Below are positions 49,852 to 62,099 of a DNA stretch of 64,000 nt, one piece after another. The notes under the pieces were generated by a model. It worked only from the letters and a program-made list of their open reading frames with translations, was not told the origin of the DNA and did not search any database. Position numbers and translations under genes: made by a program. The DNA comes from Anas platyrhynchos (taxonomy: Eukaryota > Chordata > Aves > Anseriformes > Anatidae). How positions within the stretch are numbered: the stretch's first letter is position 1; each line of letters starts with the position of its first letter. The DNA is taken from NCBI RefSeq assembly GCF_047663525.1, contig NC_092621.1, forward strand, positions 8,490,501 through 8,554,500, read 5' to 3'.

Positions 49852-52800
49852 CTGAAACAAAACACAGGAGAGGCATCTGGTGAGCCAGACCACTCTGGCT
49901 CTCCAGACACTGCAATAACCAGCTCAATCTCTAGCTAAGGTTAGACTTCCTTAGTTCCTGGTGGCTAAACCGAGGTACTCAAATGTCAAGCTGAATCCAG
50001 CACTGAAGAATTGATGTAACCCAAATTATGTGTACCCGGTGCATGGGGCTTCTCTATGTACAACCTTTTTGTGAAAAGGAGAACCCACTTGATTGTGTCA
50101 CTTGGTCTAAAGAAAATTCCTTAGCAAGACCCAAACCCATTGAGAACCAGACTTGCACTCCAATTGTGCACAGGGTCCATGACTGTTTTCTCTTGGGCTT
50201 AGCTACTCTCCTTGTGAGCTGGGCAATGTAAAAGCAAAACAGGTCACTCACGTGAAGACGTCCATTCCCCAGCCAGCAATTGCTGTGAAGATCCTTGGGG
50301 GCAGGTCCCGGGAGGGGTTTATGGCATAGCCTGTGGTCATTCCCATCCCCAGACCAATGCCCAGGACCAGGATACCCGTGAGCATGGCCTGCGTGCCTTT
50401 CAGGGCTGCGTTATTTTTCTCATCATGGATGACCAGAATGCCCAAGAGCAACATCACCGTCGCCATAAACTGCAGGAGCAGGAAAGGGGAAACAGGTCAG
50501 GAGAGAGAACAGTGAAGGCAGGAGGGTCCCACTCAGAGATTTTCCCGATTGAAAGAGCAGGTGGGATTCATGGCCTGATCAAGTCAGGGAGGACCCCTAT
50601 GTTATTCCTGCTGCATAGGTGATGCTGAAGAAAAGACTAACTCATTTCCCAGAAAAAAATGCCTCCGCTTCATCAAGAAAAATGCTCTAGGACTGATACG
50701 AGCTTCTCAGAACTGTCATCTCCCTCCACCTTTCAATTTAAGGGCAAAGGTTATTTTAAGCACCTTTTGTCCAACAGACAGAGCCATAACAATCTGCTTA
50801 CAGGACATATCTGATCCTCCCTCGCAGGAGAGAGGTATCGTAGAGCTTGCTGCATCTGCCCTTTTTGGAGTCAAGGTGGAGACCAGATTCTCATCTGGGA
50901 AACACAGTCTCCCATCTGTGACAATACAACAATAGATGTGCAGTGCCCAAGACATCAATAGTTCTTGTTTGTATAGACATGATGACTCCTGTCTCTTCCT
51001 GCTTCAGAAGATGTACCTGGAGAGCCTTGGACTGCAGAGATGCTGGCAAGAGCACAAACCCTGTGCTCTGGGCAACACCTTGCCATTGTCTTTTGCTTTC
51101 CTGTGCAGCAAGGACACTGCACACTCCACAGGGTGCTGAGCAACCAGGAGCCCGTCTGGTGGCTCTCCAGCTCTCACCATCCTCCTCATAGCATCCAGGC
51201 ACAGCTTCACCAGCTCAGAAACAAACACACAAGCTTCCTCAGATCTGAACTGAAAGAGACTCTTCCTTCTCCTGTAGCATTGGGACACGCTCAGGGATGC
51301 TCCACATTCCCTGAGGCATCCCCCTCTCGTTTCTGGGCATCTGGATGTTGTGTTATATGCTGGGAATCAACTGTATGCAGTCTAAGCTTGACTGTTCAAA
51401 GCCCCAGAGGTTCAATCCAGACAGGCTGTATTCCTGTGACAGCAGCCCCAGGCCATCTCTGTGGGTGAGAGCAGCCAGCAGAGCTACCTAAGAGTGTAGA
51501 GCAGGCGTAGGAGTCAGAAAGGTTAAGGAGAGTTAAGGGAACTGAGCAGAGCCCAAAGGAGGTGGTTTCTGCCATTGCTCAGCTTCAGATTTTCCCATTG
51601 CTTGGGAAGTGTGCAAGGAAAGGTGCCTGCACGAGCAGATCTGGCCCCACAGCAGCAGGATCTGCACAGGTGGTTGCAAGATTGCTGAGCTCTTTGCTCT
51701 CCCATGCCACCTCAAGGGACTGCAGATGAAGGCTGACACTGGGATCTTTCCTTCAGTTAATGCCCTCTTCAGCAGAGCTTACATTGCTTAGGCCTCTCCC
51801 ATGGCCTAAGCAATTTACCCCCCTCAGACCTCATGGTTTCTGTCCCCCTGCTCCACCAACCTTGAACACCACCTGACAAGCTTCTGCCTGGACATTGGGC
51901 TCCTCAGAGTAGAGGCTGTGACTGTGTCAGCACACACAGATCTGCGAGTCCTTTGTACCAGCCCCGTTACAGAGCCTGCTGCCACCCACCTTCTCCTAGC
52001 ACACCTCAGCTGTCCCCACTCACCTCTGTGAAGAAGCCTCCCAGCAAGGACACACAGGGATGAGGGTAAGTGGAGAAGATCGACGCTGTGGCAGTCGGTC
52101 CTGTCACCGTGAAGTTCCCCTTGGTGTAGTCGTACAGAATATCTGGGAGAAATGGGAATCAGGGGAGTTAGCACAGTGGGCAGCACGGACTTCATCACAC
52201 CTGGCACGTTCCCAAATCCACCCGCTGCAGCCAGCGGAGACACAAAGGGGGAGAGAGGCAGTGACAGATACGATGGAGTCAACACACCCCTTGCAGGGCA
52301 TGATCTCACTGATATCTGTCACCCTCAGACTTTGGTCTGGATGCACTGGGAGGCCTCTGTCCTTCTGACAGGGACTGAGACACGCTGGCGCTGGGTCTTC
52401 TGCTAACAACTCATAAACACGAGTGGCTGTTGTCTTATTTGCCACAGACCAGAGAGCTCTGGCTGTGCCTAACACTTGTTGGTCCATCCAACTTAAGCCC
52501 TTGCAGGCCCTTGGAAACAAAAGGCAAACAAAATGCCCTGTGCAAAAGGAGCTGTGTTCGCCAGGAAATCCTTCCCAGGGATATCTGTGCCCTGCCTAGC
52601 CTTGAACTATAAAAGTCTGTCCCAGAAGCCAAGAGCTTAACAGCGTCACTGAGATATAACGCTGAGGACTGCAAAGGGATAGATTTTTGATGACCTGCAA
52701 GTTAAGACTGAAAAGGTGCCCACAGCAACCCCAGTGATAAAGACACAGCTATACCATAGTAGGTGCCAAAGACGGTGGCTGCTGCCAGAAAGGAGCCCAG

Positions 52801-55800
52801 GAACTGGCCAAGCAGATAAGCTGGAAGCTTTCTCCAGGGGAGGTTTCCTAAAATGCAGTGCATGATGGTGATGGCAGCATTCAGATGAGCTCCTGCAAAA
52901 ATCACAACAAAAGAGAGTGGCATTGGCCCTGGTGCACCACATTTGGGGCATGCCCCATACCCCAGAGTAGAGACTCAGACCCCAGAGAAGCAAGCACCAA
53001 AGCTCTCCCTGGGCAGGGTCTCCCTCCTGCACAGATGCCAAGCTGACCCGTTTCCCCTGGGCAGTTGAATGGTGCAGGGGAGAGAGCTCCTAGCTCCAGT
53101 CCTTTAGGAGTTAGACATCCTCTGCTTAGCTCTCTGTAGACCACAAGCTGCCTCCAGAAAGCTGGTCATCTCACCTGTCAGAGACCTCTCTCTTGGCATG
53201 GCACAAGTCCCCTCCTGCACAGGCTTGCCACTGTTCAACGTAAAGAGAGCCCAAATCTTAGACTTATCACCCACCTTTTATATGGGTACAGGTAGATAAG
53301 ACATATCCCAAACAATGAAAAGACCTTCTGAAAAGATCTGATAGACAGACCCTCTTTTTTTTTTTTCCCTGTCCTGAACTGAAGGGATCAAAAGCTTGGC
53401 ATCTGTGCATCTTCAGAGGTCAGCAAATGCTCCAATCTTAGTGGCCTTCTCCTTGTCCAGACTCAGAAAGGGGTAAGATCCAGATGTTATCTCATCAAAG
53501 TGCAGGACAGTGAGGTGAAAGTACATGTACCACCTGCTGCAATACCACAATCACAGCTGAACTGGGGGGAGACACACATAGACCTGTGTTTTTTTCTGAC
53601 TCTTTGATCCTTTGTGGGCATGACCAGCCACTTCAGAGATCACAAAAAGCATCTTGTGACACAAGTGAATCCAAACTGCAATGTCAAGGAGCCCTGACAC
53701 TGGTTCTACTGCCATCCTGTTGCTAGCTGAGCTGAGATCTCCCATCTCTTCAGCAGGTCAGTTCCATCTCAAATATCACCCAGGACCCTCTTTGCTCAGC
53801 CCACTTTCCCTGGGGCATATCCACCAGTTCTAGATGGGCAGTGAGACTCAGAGCTGACTGTCTGCATGGAAACACTTTCCCTTCAAAGCCAGCTCCAGCC
53901 TTGGACACCTTTGTGCCCCAGCAGTTCAAGAGCGAGGACTTGCTTTAATTTTCTGCCCACTAGAGCCCTTAATCACTTCACTTGGTGCAAATGAATGCAG
54001 AAATTGCACAAGGCAAAGGTAATGCTCTGTCATGTGAGAGAGATCACCCTATGGCCCCATAACAACACTTCCTGAAACACCACCTCCTGAGTTTGCGTGG
54101 GGGGGGGGTGGGATGTGCCTGGGTGTGGGTGATAAGGAGAAAATTTCCATACTATTCCTTGTTGCAACATCAGCAGTAAGCTTTCCTTTGCAATAAATGA
54201 TTTACTTCCCCATGGGTCATATTGGCAGCATGTTTTCAGATCTCCTTGGGCCACGTTCTGATGGCATAACCCAAGTGCCTAGCATGGGCAATGCAGAAAT
54301 GTGGCTCCTCTGACTGCAAGGAGATGGCATGGCTGCATCCGTGCTCTTCCCTTTCCCACTTCCCTCTGCCCATGCCCACCGGTGAGCAGTCTCAAGAATA
54401 CCTGTTGTACCTTCTGCCCCGCTTGGGCAGAGCGCTGAGTGCACCAACAGGATCTGATTCCTCTCATGGCCAGCCTGGGACCACCCTTCTCCGCAGTCCT
54501 CCTCTGCAGCTTCTTCCCTCAGACCACCCTGGGCACTTGGTTGCCTGTGCCCAGTTTGATTTTGTTACTGGGCAGCCCTGTGCAGTGCTGAGCTGTGAGA
54601 GCCTCACCTGGGGCACCTACCCACACACCATCTAGGCTCAGGACATGTGTTTGGGGTCAGCATACTGTAGGTATGCCTTGTCCCCTGCTGCTCCTGACCC
54701 CACTGTGCCACCACGACCCCCTGGCTTGACCTCAGACCTGTCACCCCACCGAGGACTTGGCTGTGACCACTGGATCACAAGGCTGACACTGGCTATGGTT
54801 CACCAGACCTGCTCTGCTCTTCTCTGGGGACTGTGGGACTGCATTTTTTTGGTGGTGAGGACAAAGCCCCTCATTGTCATGCCATCACCCACCTCTCTGC
54901 AGCCCACTCCTGCTGCCCCAATGCCTGTGGCCTTTAGGGGACATAAAAATGATGCTCAGGTGTCCTACTCACCAGAGATTCCTCCGGCTGCATGGATCCC
55001 CAGGGTGACTCCAATGCCAAATGCCAAATTGATGCTCACATACTGCCCAAATTCTCCTTTTCCTAACACCACTTGTGCTGCAGAAGACAAGCCAAAGACC
55101 TAGTGCATGGAAAAATAGAGAAAGGAGTGTTAGAAGTAGTGTTGTTGCCATGGTGGGCTGAGCTTCCTTGCCACTTCTTCTGCAATACTAACAAACCTCC
55201 ATGGATGGGAAGACTCCAAGGTGTCCACAGGGACAAATTGCTGCCAAATTGACCAGGTGCCTGGTATTCCATATTGGTGGGTACTCCATCACACCAAACT
55301 CTGCTCTGAGTTGGGTGTGAGGAGCCAAACCCCAGACTCTGATGTCCAGGGACACTCATACACGGTGGCACGTTGTGTCCGCAACCTGGGACGTGAGCCT
55401 TGGGAGCGTCACCACAGCTGCATGCACGTCTTTCTTTTCCTGGTGTACAATTTACTGACTAAAAATGTAGTTTGGCAATGCACAGCTGTTTGCCAAACTC
55501 AAATCTAATTTTGGTAACTTGTTCCAGCCAAAAAAAAAAAAAAGGAAATTCTGGTTGGACTTTTCCTTTTGACACATATACTTTTCAGTTCGAAAACAAC
55601 CAAGGTTTCAGTATTTTTTTTAGTGACTGAAAGTGGACTGGGAAAGAAATTAAAAGAAATGTAAACACTCTCCAGCAGGAAAAGACATATTTAAGAAATT
55701 GCCTGAAAGTAAATTCTATTTCATTCATTCTTTGTGGTCAGAAGGTGGAAAAATCAATTCTTGCACAGCTCTTACACTCAAATCTGGAGAAGGACAAAGC

Positions 55801-58800
55801 ATCTCTTGAGATCTTTGCCTTTCCAACCACTTAGGGCTTGGAGAGCATATCCTGTACCTTGGACTGCATCAGTGTTTATTCAGGGTATCGTGCCCCTCCA
55901 AGAAAAGAGTCATTATGTGCTGCACCATCTAACTTCTGCTCTGGCCTCTCCTGTTTTGATTCAGATCTTTACTGGCTGCTCTGCCTGGATCCAGGTTTTA
56001 TCTCATGTGTCTGCTCTCACTCTTCCCTTTCAGACATCACCCAAATCCCCTGGTACCCACAGACACTCTTCTTATCTCTCATATACACAGACCACACTCT
56101 GCGCCACACACAGCTACAGCATGGGGCTTTCTTTCAGCCTGCCTCAGCAAAAGCCCCAAAAAGCAGCACCTGGGACGTCCTCCAGCATCTGCAAAGCCCT
56201 TACAAAAACTTTCCCCACTCATTTCTGAGCTTGTTCAAAGCCACATCCACAAGAAGCCAAATGCACAAAGCTCAGGTTGTGCAGGACAGCATGCAGTGCA
56301 GAGAGGGCAGGGCAGGAGACCTGGCCACGCCAGAGAATCTATTTTTCAGCACAGATCCAAACCTCTGGTCACCTCTTCTATCCTCACAATCCCAAAACTG
56401 CATTTTTTTCCTACCTCCCCATTCCTCATGCCACTTGCTCCTGCTATCTGGTTCCCTCTTTTATGAGCATTGCCTGTTCAGTAAAACAAGAGGCACTGTC
56501 CGTGTGCTACCACCCAAACAGCAGCCAGCCAGGAGTCCTGGAGATGCACCCAGCACACTTCCAGCTGCAGCAAGGGCCAGGGGGCTGCTGAAGGGTCAGG
56601 GGGCTGCTGAAGGGTCGGATGCTGGATGCTGCACTGGGATGCTCGGTGCTACTTGTCCTCCTTCTATGTTCCTTCACAGAGTCTAGTGAGGCAAGAGCAG
56701 ACATGAGTTGAAGGCTCCAAAATCTCCCTCGGGCTGTCCTGAGTGCAGAGAAATGTCTCCTCCATATGCTATGTCCTACAGACATCCCTGGCAGGGCCCC
56801 CCACACTTGTTTTTTATCACCTGGGGAGTTCCAGCACCAAAACACGACGGGGATAGAAGAAACCATGGTTTGCTCAACTCCTGCTGAGGAGTCTTGATTC
56901 TGTACTCCAATTTTCAATGTGCCCAAAGCTACCTGTGCAGCAGGAGTGAACACCGAGGGGCTGGATGTGCAGTAAGACGTGGTAAGAAGCAAGCATCCTC
57001 TGCATGTGCAGTTGTTGCCCTTGAAAATAAAACACCTTCATCTGTGCAGATAGCTGTGGCAGGGGGCCCACATGCTTATACAAATCTTATCCTCCTCCTA
57101 GGAAAACCTCCAAGTATGAGGTATTTGGATTACTCAGATAACTTCCCCATCCTCTGTCCAGCCCAAAAGGCTGCTCTCAGCCCAGAAGTGCTTACAGGCT
57201 AAGACCAGGTATATGCCTATACTGGCATAGGCAAATACTGAGCCTCAGCAGGAAGAGGATCTCATTTGGCAGTGTTGGTCCGACACACAAAAGCTCTGAT
57301 CCCAGAGGGCATGTCACCACTACAGGGATCAATTCTGACTGCAAAGCAATCTCTCTTGCCTTTCTCAGCCTCTTCCCCTGAGCACCTCCAAGCAGCCCAA
57401 AAGCTCAAAACGGTTTCACTTTTTCTTTGTGCAAGAGACCCCTCAGGCAAGATGGGAGTTTCTGTGTGATTTGAGAAGAGCACTATTCTTTTGCCAGCAT
57501 GAGACAACCATAACCAAAACCCCGACGTGCTTTACACCTGGTAATTAAGTTTTCTAACGATGGATTGTGGCTCCAGAGAGTTTCACAGATACTCATTGCC
57601 CCAGCACCCCCATCAGGAAGCTGGACGCACGCTGTTCTCATTTTGCAGGGGCTGTCAGTGGTAGAGGAGCAAGCTCCCAACCCTGTGCAGGACCCTGATG
57701 GCTGCGGGCACCTGTCCAGCCCATGCCATCCCCTCCAGTACAATGTGGAGAAAAGTACTACCTTTGGCACCACCAGAGAGAGTAACAAGCAGCTCTGAGC
57801 AACCCTGAGGATGCAGTAGGAAACCACTGACCTTGCACATTGCTGCTGCAAGTGCTTACCCACCCTGCTCTCTCACACACACACACACACACCTGGGCTC
57901 ATCTCCTCCTTACCATCAGGATGTACATCCCCAGTGCTTCTGCCAGCAGCTCCCTGATGGTCGGGCTACGAACCACGAGCATCTTCTGAATCTTCTCCAG
58001 CATTCTCCTCTCCGGCTCCAGCCTGTGGTCACAGGAGCTCCTGTTGTGACAGCACACTTCATTGCGCTGAGCTAAGTTACCCTTTGAAACTTGGCAACCT
58101 TCCTTCACCCCCAGACACCTTCATTCATTTGGTTAAAGATGAACAAGCCAATAAAATAGCTGTTAGCTTCGACGTTACCACACACAGACAACATCCTTTT
58201 AAAACTAATGGGTGAGGATGCAACATTTCTGCTACCAGAGCATTGCAAACTCTGCGCCTATGCCCAGGAGAAGCCTATTTCCAGACCCATGGAGCTGTAG
58301 ATAGCCTTGGCGTGTTCCTAAAGCCCCTCTATTTCTCCATAGCCTTTTTCACAGGCATCAAACAGGAATTTTGGTTTGTAACCCACTAGCATTGTAACCC
58401 ACTAGCTGGTGGTTGGGCACCAGTAGTTTTGTAGCAGGTAGGATCAGGACTGTTTGTTGGTGCTTTGCAGGGCTGTTTGGTTCAAGCCCAGCCTGTGGTG
58501 AGGACACTGCCTGAAGCTGATGTGCACCTGTCTGTGTCTGGGAAAAACAAAGCCTTGAAAACTGCTTCAGGTTGAGTATTTGAGCCTGTGGCTCCCTGCT
58601 ACTAAGAGCCTCCCCCCAGCCCCCAGCCCCTCCTCTCCTGTGGGGCCAGGAGAGACTAGTCTCAAGGAACAAGAGATGGGCACCTCCAGCCTTGTCTGGG
58701 TGCCAGAGCAGAGTCCTCATGCTCCTGATTCCTCCTCCACCTCCCGATTCCCTCTGCTCATCTCCCTGCCTACCAGGTGCTCTTACCTCTCCACTGCAAA

Positions 58801-61800
58801 AAGGTTTTAGTGCCCTTTCAACAACCTCGTGCTTAAGCACATCCTTTTAAACTCTCAAGACCTTTTTCCATGAGCTATGTCTGGCTCTTGACCAGTTTTC
58901 TTCCCCTTTCTCTCAGCCTGCTGCAGCTCTCTGTATTTTCTGGAAGGAGCACAGTGCATAGCTCCGGCAGAGTTACCAGAAGCTGCCCTGATGGGGACGC
59001 AGTGCTCTGTTCATGCTGTCCTTGGTGTTGCTTCCCTCTGCACTGGGAAAGTTCACGAGCTTTTCTCTCACACAGAGGACACTGACAGATGTATAGCAGA
59101 ACTTGGGAAGCTGCTTCTCCTCTCACCTCCACAGATGATTGTCTGTCTTGCAGCAGGGACAGGTTTTATGGACAGCAGTAAGCCCTGGAGATCTCACGGG
59201 ATTTCTCAGATGGATGAGGGTGTGAGTTGGTCACAGCTGGACATACAGCTTCACTTCTCACCCCTGGATCTGAGGGGGCCCTTCAAGTGGATTCCTGCCC
59301 CTCACAAACAAGATAGCTGCTATGTCTCTGAAAGGTTTGTCTCTTGCATTCAAGAATTAAATATAAACATCTATATATTCTCATCTGGGCTGGAAAATTG
59401 ACAGGAATTTTATGGGAACCCATGGACTTGCACTCTTTCCAGAAAAAAAAAAAGAAAAGAAAAGAAAAAAAAAAAGTTACTTTGCAATAGATATCTTTGT
59501 TTTAGTGACAGTGGTTGCAGCATGATCACTGAAATTACCATCAAATCTCCTAAAAACTCCAGCATGCTTCTAGACTGGCATCACTGATCACAGCTGGAAG
59601 AGTATGGCACTGGATGTGCCTTTCGCCACTGCCTGTCCTCCCTACACAGGTCACTCCACAAGATGGCACTGAGGCATTAATTTTTCACTTAAAAGTGTTC
59701 AGATGGGCTCCTCTGTTGGCTGCTGAAAACGTGAGAACCCTTTAGTTTTTTTTTGGTTGGTTGGTTGTTTTTTAATACATATTTATACAATAAAGAAACG
59801 TAATCCACCAATGTTCAAGGACTGAAACGAGAAAAAAAAAAAAAAAATCTTTCTGCAAGTCCTATAGGGCAGAGCTCCTCTGCTTTACCAGCATGCAAAA
59901 TGCAAGTATGTGAGAGTGAGCCTCTCAGTCTCCGCTTTATCATTAGCAGCAAAAAACAGGCAGCTCCAAAGGGCAGTTCATCCCCATGAAAAATAAGCAT
60001 CGGAGGCCAGACCTATGAGTCACGGTGGCAGATCCCTCTGGTGCCTGCAGCGGGGACGTGGAGGGATCAGCTCTGATGTACACACCCATGGAGGTGCCTG
60101 CCACTGGGTGAGCCAGGCTGCCCTTCCTATCTGCATCCAGATGTGGCGATCCCCAGCGAGTGCAAACAACGGCGGGTGAGTCAGCCGAGGGCTGGGGAGC
60201 GAAGATCTGCCAGTCGCCTGACGTGGCTTGTTTGTGCTTGCTTGGTTTCACTTACCCGTGGGGCTGATGAGGATCTCTGGGGTCATCAACAACAGTCCCC
60301 TACCCACATAAGCGGCCACGTCACCTCTCCCCTTTCACAGCCTGATCAGGCTCTGTTTTAGGGTTAAGTGCTTTTTGCCCCTACTCCTCCTGGTGGAAGC
60401 CTGTTACCAGGACTCGCTGCTGTGAGGATTAGAGACTTTCTTCTCATTTCCAGACAAATTGTCAATGCCATTTGTTCATGTGCCAGCATTACCCCATCAC
60501 AGTCATGAGATAACTCACTTCTTACAGGTGCTGTCCTATAAGGTTTGTCAGGACAGCAGCTCACGCTTAGCTCTGCACTGCCTCCTGATGTTTACCTTGA
60601 ACATGTTGAAACTTCACTCAACATTAGCCCTACAGAGATTTAACCGAGTTTCCCACCGCACATTAAGCAACCACCTGCTAAACCAAACCCATTTTCTTCC
60701 CTAAGGCAGGTGCACTTTCAGTAAAGGTCTTGGTTTGCAGAGGAAAGCCTCAGTTTAGAGAGGAAAATGTCGGTACAGTTGAGGCCCGCTCGCAGTGCCG
60801 GTGTTGATCCATATTGTGCTGAAGATCCAGGGTCCTGCCAGAGCAACCCCACAAAGGATGAGCCCTGCCGCAGACTCTAGGGCTGTCATGGAAGGAGAAA
60901 CTTCTGTCACTGAGTTTGACAGCGGACATTCCCTCTGCACCCAGAAGCTCATTTATCTCTTAATTGCACTAATCAACAGCTGGAACATTGCCAGTCCATT
61001 AGCTTCAGCCCTGCTGGTGGAGCATTAACTTCTCCCCAAAGGCTGCGTGAGCAGACAGCAGAGGAGCTCCTCACCGTGGACAAGGACTGCTCACTCCTCC
61101 ATCAGCCTAAATGAAGACAGGGTCAGCCCTGGCACCAAGACATCTCCGGGCTCCTTCAAGAAGCAAGGCCAGGGCCTGATCCTGGGGCTCCTGAGCCACA
61201 TGGCTGTGACTGCATTCCCTGATCAGGCCACACTCAGAGTGCACTAGTAGAAGGGTGAATGCTGAACCAGATTCCTTGACCTCACGGAAGCTGAATTAGG
61301 CATGGCCATGTCTTAGAGAGACTCATACAGCACCGGTATGACCTGAGCTGTGGCAGACACTACTCAATGTACCCTACAGCACCTGCACTCCGTGATCTCC
61401 CACCTATTGCTCAGCATCTACCTCCTCCTCTCCTCTGCAAGTGGCGGGCACTGTGCAAGTCACGGAGACACCTGATATTCATCTCTCAACAGATGGCTTT
61501 GCTCTCCATAATATTAGCAGCATTCCCACTTCCAGGACACCAGTTTCCATGGCTTGGCATGTGGCCTCTGACCCTGCACCTCATTGCCCCTTGCCCTGAA
61601 GCTGGCTGAAGGTGTATCCCCCACACATCCCACCAACGCATCCATCCCTTCATTTTCACCAAGGAAACGCTGAAAGCCATCAGCTCCAAGATGGCCCTAA
61701 GGGGACTTTGCCAAGCACTTCCCCTGGTCACACAGCCCTCTCAGTTCCCAGTCTCTGCCTTTCCCACCCCAGCTGAACGCTGGAGCCACCACAGTTTCTA

Positions 61801-62061
61801 ACTCCAGCCTCAGGAGCAACTGATGCCCACATCACATAACTAATTTTCATTCTCTACATGGACCCCTTTTCCATAAAACAAGACTAGGTCTTACCTTTCC
61901 GGGCAGGAGGGATGACTGAAGGTGGAGGGATGTGGTTGCACAAAGGTGGGCTCCTGCTCCGGCCTGCAGCCATCAGCTTCCCCCTCTGAGAGCATGGGGC
62001 TGGCTGGGCAGTGCCTCCCTGCCCCAGAACGCAAACGTTTACTGAGCCAGAGGTAATCCAT
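49692..62061 (-). CDS. AQP7: AQP7-like aquaglyceroporin (complete, seven exons)
   Basis: Coding exons in transcript order are 62061-61895, 58022-57914, 55099-54973, 52892-52755, 52142-52024, 50469-50252 and 49851-49692. They total 1038 nt, 345 residues plus stop, or 323 from a second ATG at 61995; human AQP7 is about 342. All introns are GT-AG with matching phases (2,0,1,1,0,2). The first pore motif is NAA (about N139-A141) and the second NPS (about N271-S273), followed by R274 and D275. NAA with NPSRDLPP is the AQP7 signature, and the Asp is typical of glycerol-conducting channels. Six membrane segments fit the hydrophobic stretches. AQP7 carries water and glycerol across the plasma membrane, notably glycerol release in fat cells. 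AQP3 and AQP9 lack this NAA/NPS pair, so AQP7 is the best call. Confidence 0.93.
49852..50251 (-). other. AQP7 intron 6
   Basis: This 400-bp intron has consensus GT-AG ends and no other feature. Confidence 0.8.
50252..50469 (-). CDS. AQP7: AQP7 coding exon 6 (NPS motif)
   Basis: This 218-nt exon has acceptor CTCCTGCAG and donor AC|GTGAGT. It encodes helix 4-5 and the second pore half-helix, TGYAINPSRDLPPRIFTAIA, ending GWGMDVF. Tyr and Arg of the selectivity filter (GY...NPSR) are present. Confidence 0.95.
50470..52023 (-). other. AQP7 intron 5
   Basis: This 1.55-kb intron contains many short overlapping open frames on both strands but none with recognisable protein character. No repeat is recognised. 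Confidence 0.75.
52024..52142 (-). CDS. AQP7: AQP7 coding exon 5
   Basis: This 119-nt exon has acceptor TTCTCCCAG and donor GAG|GTGAGT. It encodes ILYDYTKGNFTVTGPTATAS IFSTYPHPCVSLLGGFFTE, the extracellular loop C region and the start of helix 4. The VTGP-TA element is shared with mammalian AQP7. Confidence 0.93.
52143..52754 (-). other. AQP7 intron 4
   Basis: This 0.6-kb intron contains no recognisable feature. Confidence 0.75.
52755..52892 (-). CDS. AQP7: AQP7 coding exon 4 (NAA motif)
   Basis: This 138-nt exon has acceptor TTTTTGCAG and donor G|GTATAG. It encodes GAHLNAAITIMHCILGNLPW, carrying the NAA half-helix, then RKLPAYLLGQFLGSFLAAAT VFGTYY of helix 3. Confidence 0.95.
52893..54972 (-). 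other. AQP7 intron 3
   Basis: This 2.1-kb intron contains a T run near 53356 and a G run near 54101. No extra exon is supported. Confidence 0.75.
54973..55099 (-). CDS. AQP7: AQP7 coding exon 3
   Basis: This 127-nt exon has acceptor GCACTAG and donor G|GTGAGT. It encodes VFGLSSAAQVVLG then SINLAFGIGVTLGIHAAGGI S. It covers the end of helix 1 and helix 2, ending before the first pore motif. Confidence 0.94.
55100..57913 (-). other. AQP7 intron 2
   Basis: This 2.8-kb intron holds a 282-codon open frame on the opposite strand (55838-56686, reported separately), a roughly 20-bp tandem duplication at about 56579-56617 and a CA repeat at 57874. Confidence 0.75.
57874..57892 (+). repeat. (CA)n microsatellite
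   Basis: About nine CA units, 20 bp downstream of the AQP7 exon 2 donor in transcript sense (GT repeat in the pre-mRNA). CA and GT tracts near splice sites can influence exon inclusion. Confidence 0.95.
57914..58022 (-). CDS. AQP7: AQP7 coding exon 2
   Basis: This 109-nt exon has acceptor GACCACAG and donor ATG|GTAAGG, in phase 2 and out phase 0. It encodes MLEKIQKMLVVRSPTIRELL then AEALGMYILM. The pattern matches the start of helix 1 in AQP7 (REFLAEF...YVMMVFG). Confidence 0.9.
58023..61894 (-). other. AQP7 intron 1
   Basis: This 3.9-kb intron contains an A/G-rich simple stretch at 59442-59475 and a 16-bp direct duplication near 58375-58406 (GTAACCCACTAGC twice). Nothing else in it is supported. 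Confidence 0.7.
59442..59475 (+). repeat. A-rich (AAAAG)n stretch
   Basis: A runs with regular G interruptions. Confidence 0.9.
61895..62061 (-). CDS. AQP7: AQP7 coding exon 1 (cytosolic N-terminus)
   Basis: The frame opens at ATG 62061 in a very good context (GCCATGG), MDYLWLSKRLRSGAGRH, and runs in frame through a second ATG at 61995 (MLSEGEADG) to donor AAAG|GTAAGA, out phase 2. The phase matches exon 2. The sequence is not conserved with mammals. A TATA-like ATATAAT at about 62088-62094 would put transcription start almost at the first ATG and so favour the second. A third candidate start lies inside exon 2. Confidence 0.65.
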
Positions 62062-62087
62062 GGCGTGGTGGTGTCAGCAGGAGGGGA

Positions 62088-62094
62088 ATTATAT
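62088..62094 (-). promoter_or_regulatory. AQP7: TATA-like element upstream of AQP7 exon 1
   Basis: The minus strand reads CCATATAATTCC. It lies about 30 bp above the first ATG and about 95 bp above the second. There is no CpG island here, consistent with a tissue-restricted promoter. Use of this element is inference. Confidence 0.4.
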
Positions 62095-62099
62095 GGCTT

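Noticed and set aside
57580..57720. Possible fourth MIR-like SINE (TCTCATTTTGCAGGGGCTGT and surroundings)
   Set aside because: Only short scattered matches to the consensus; too weak to annotate without an alignment.
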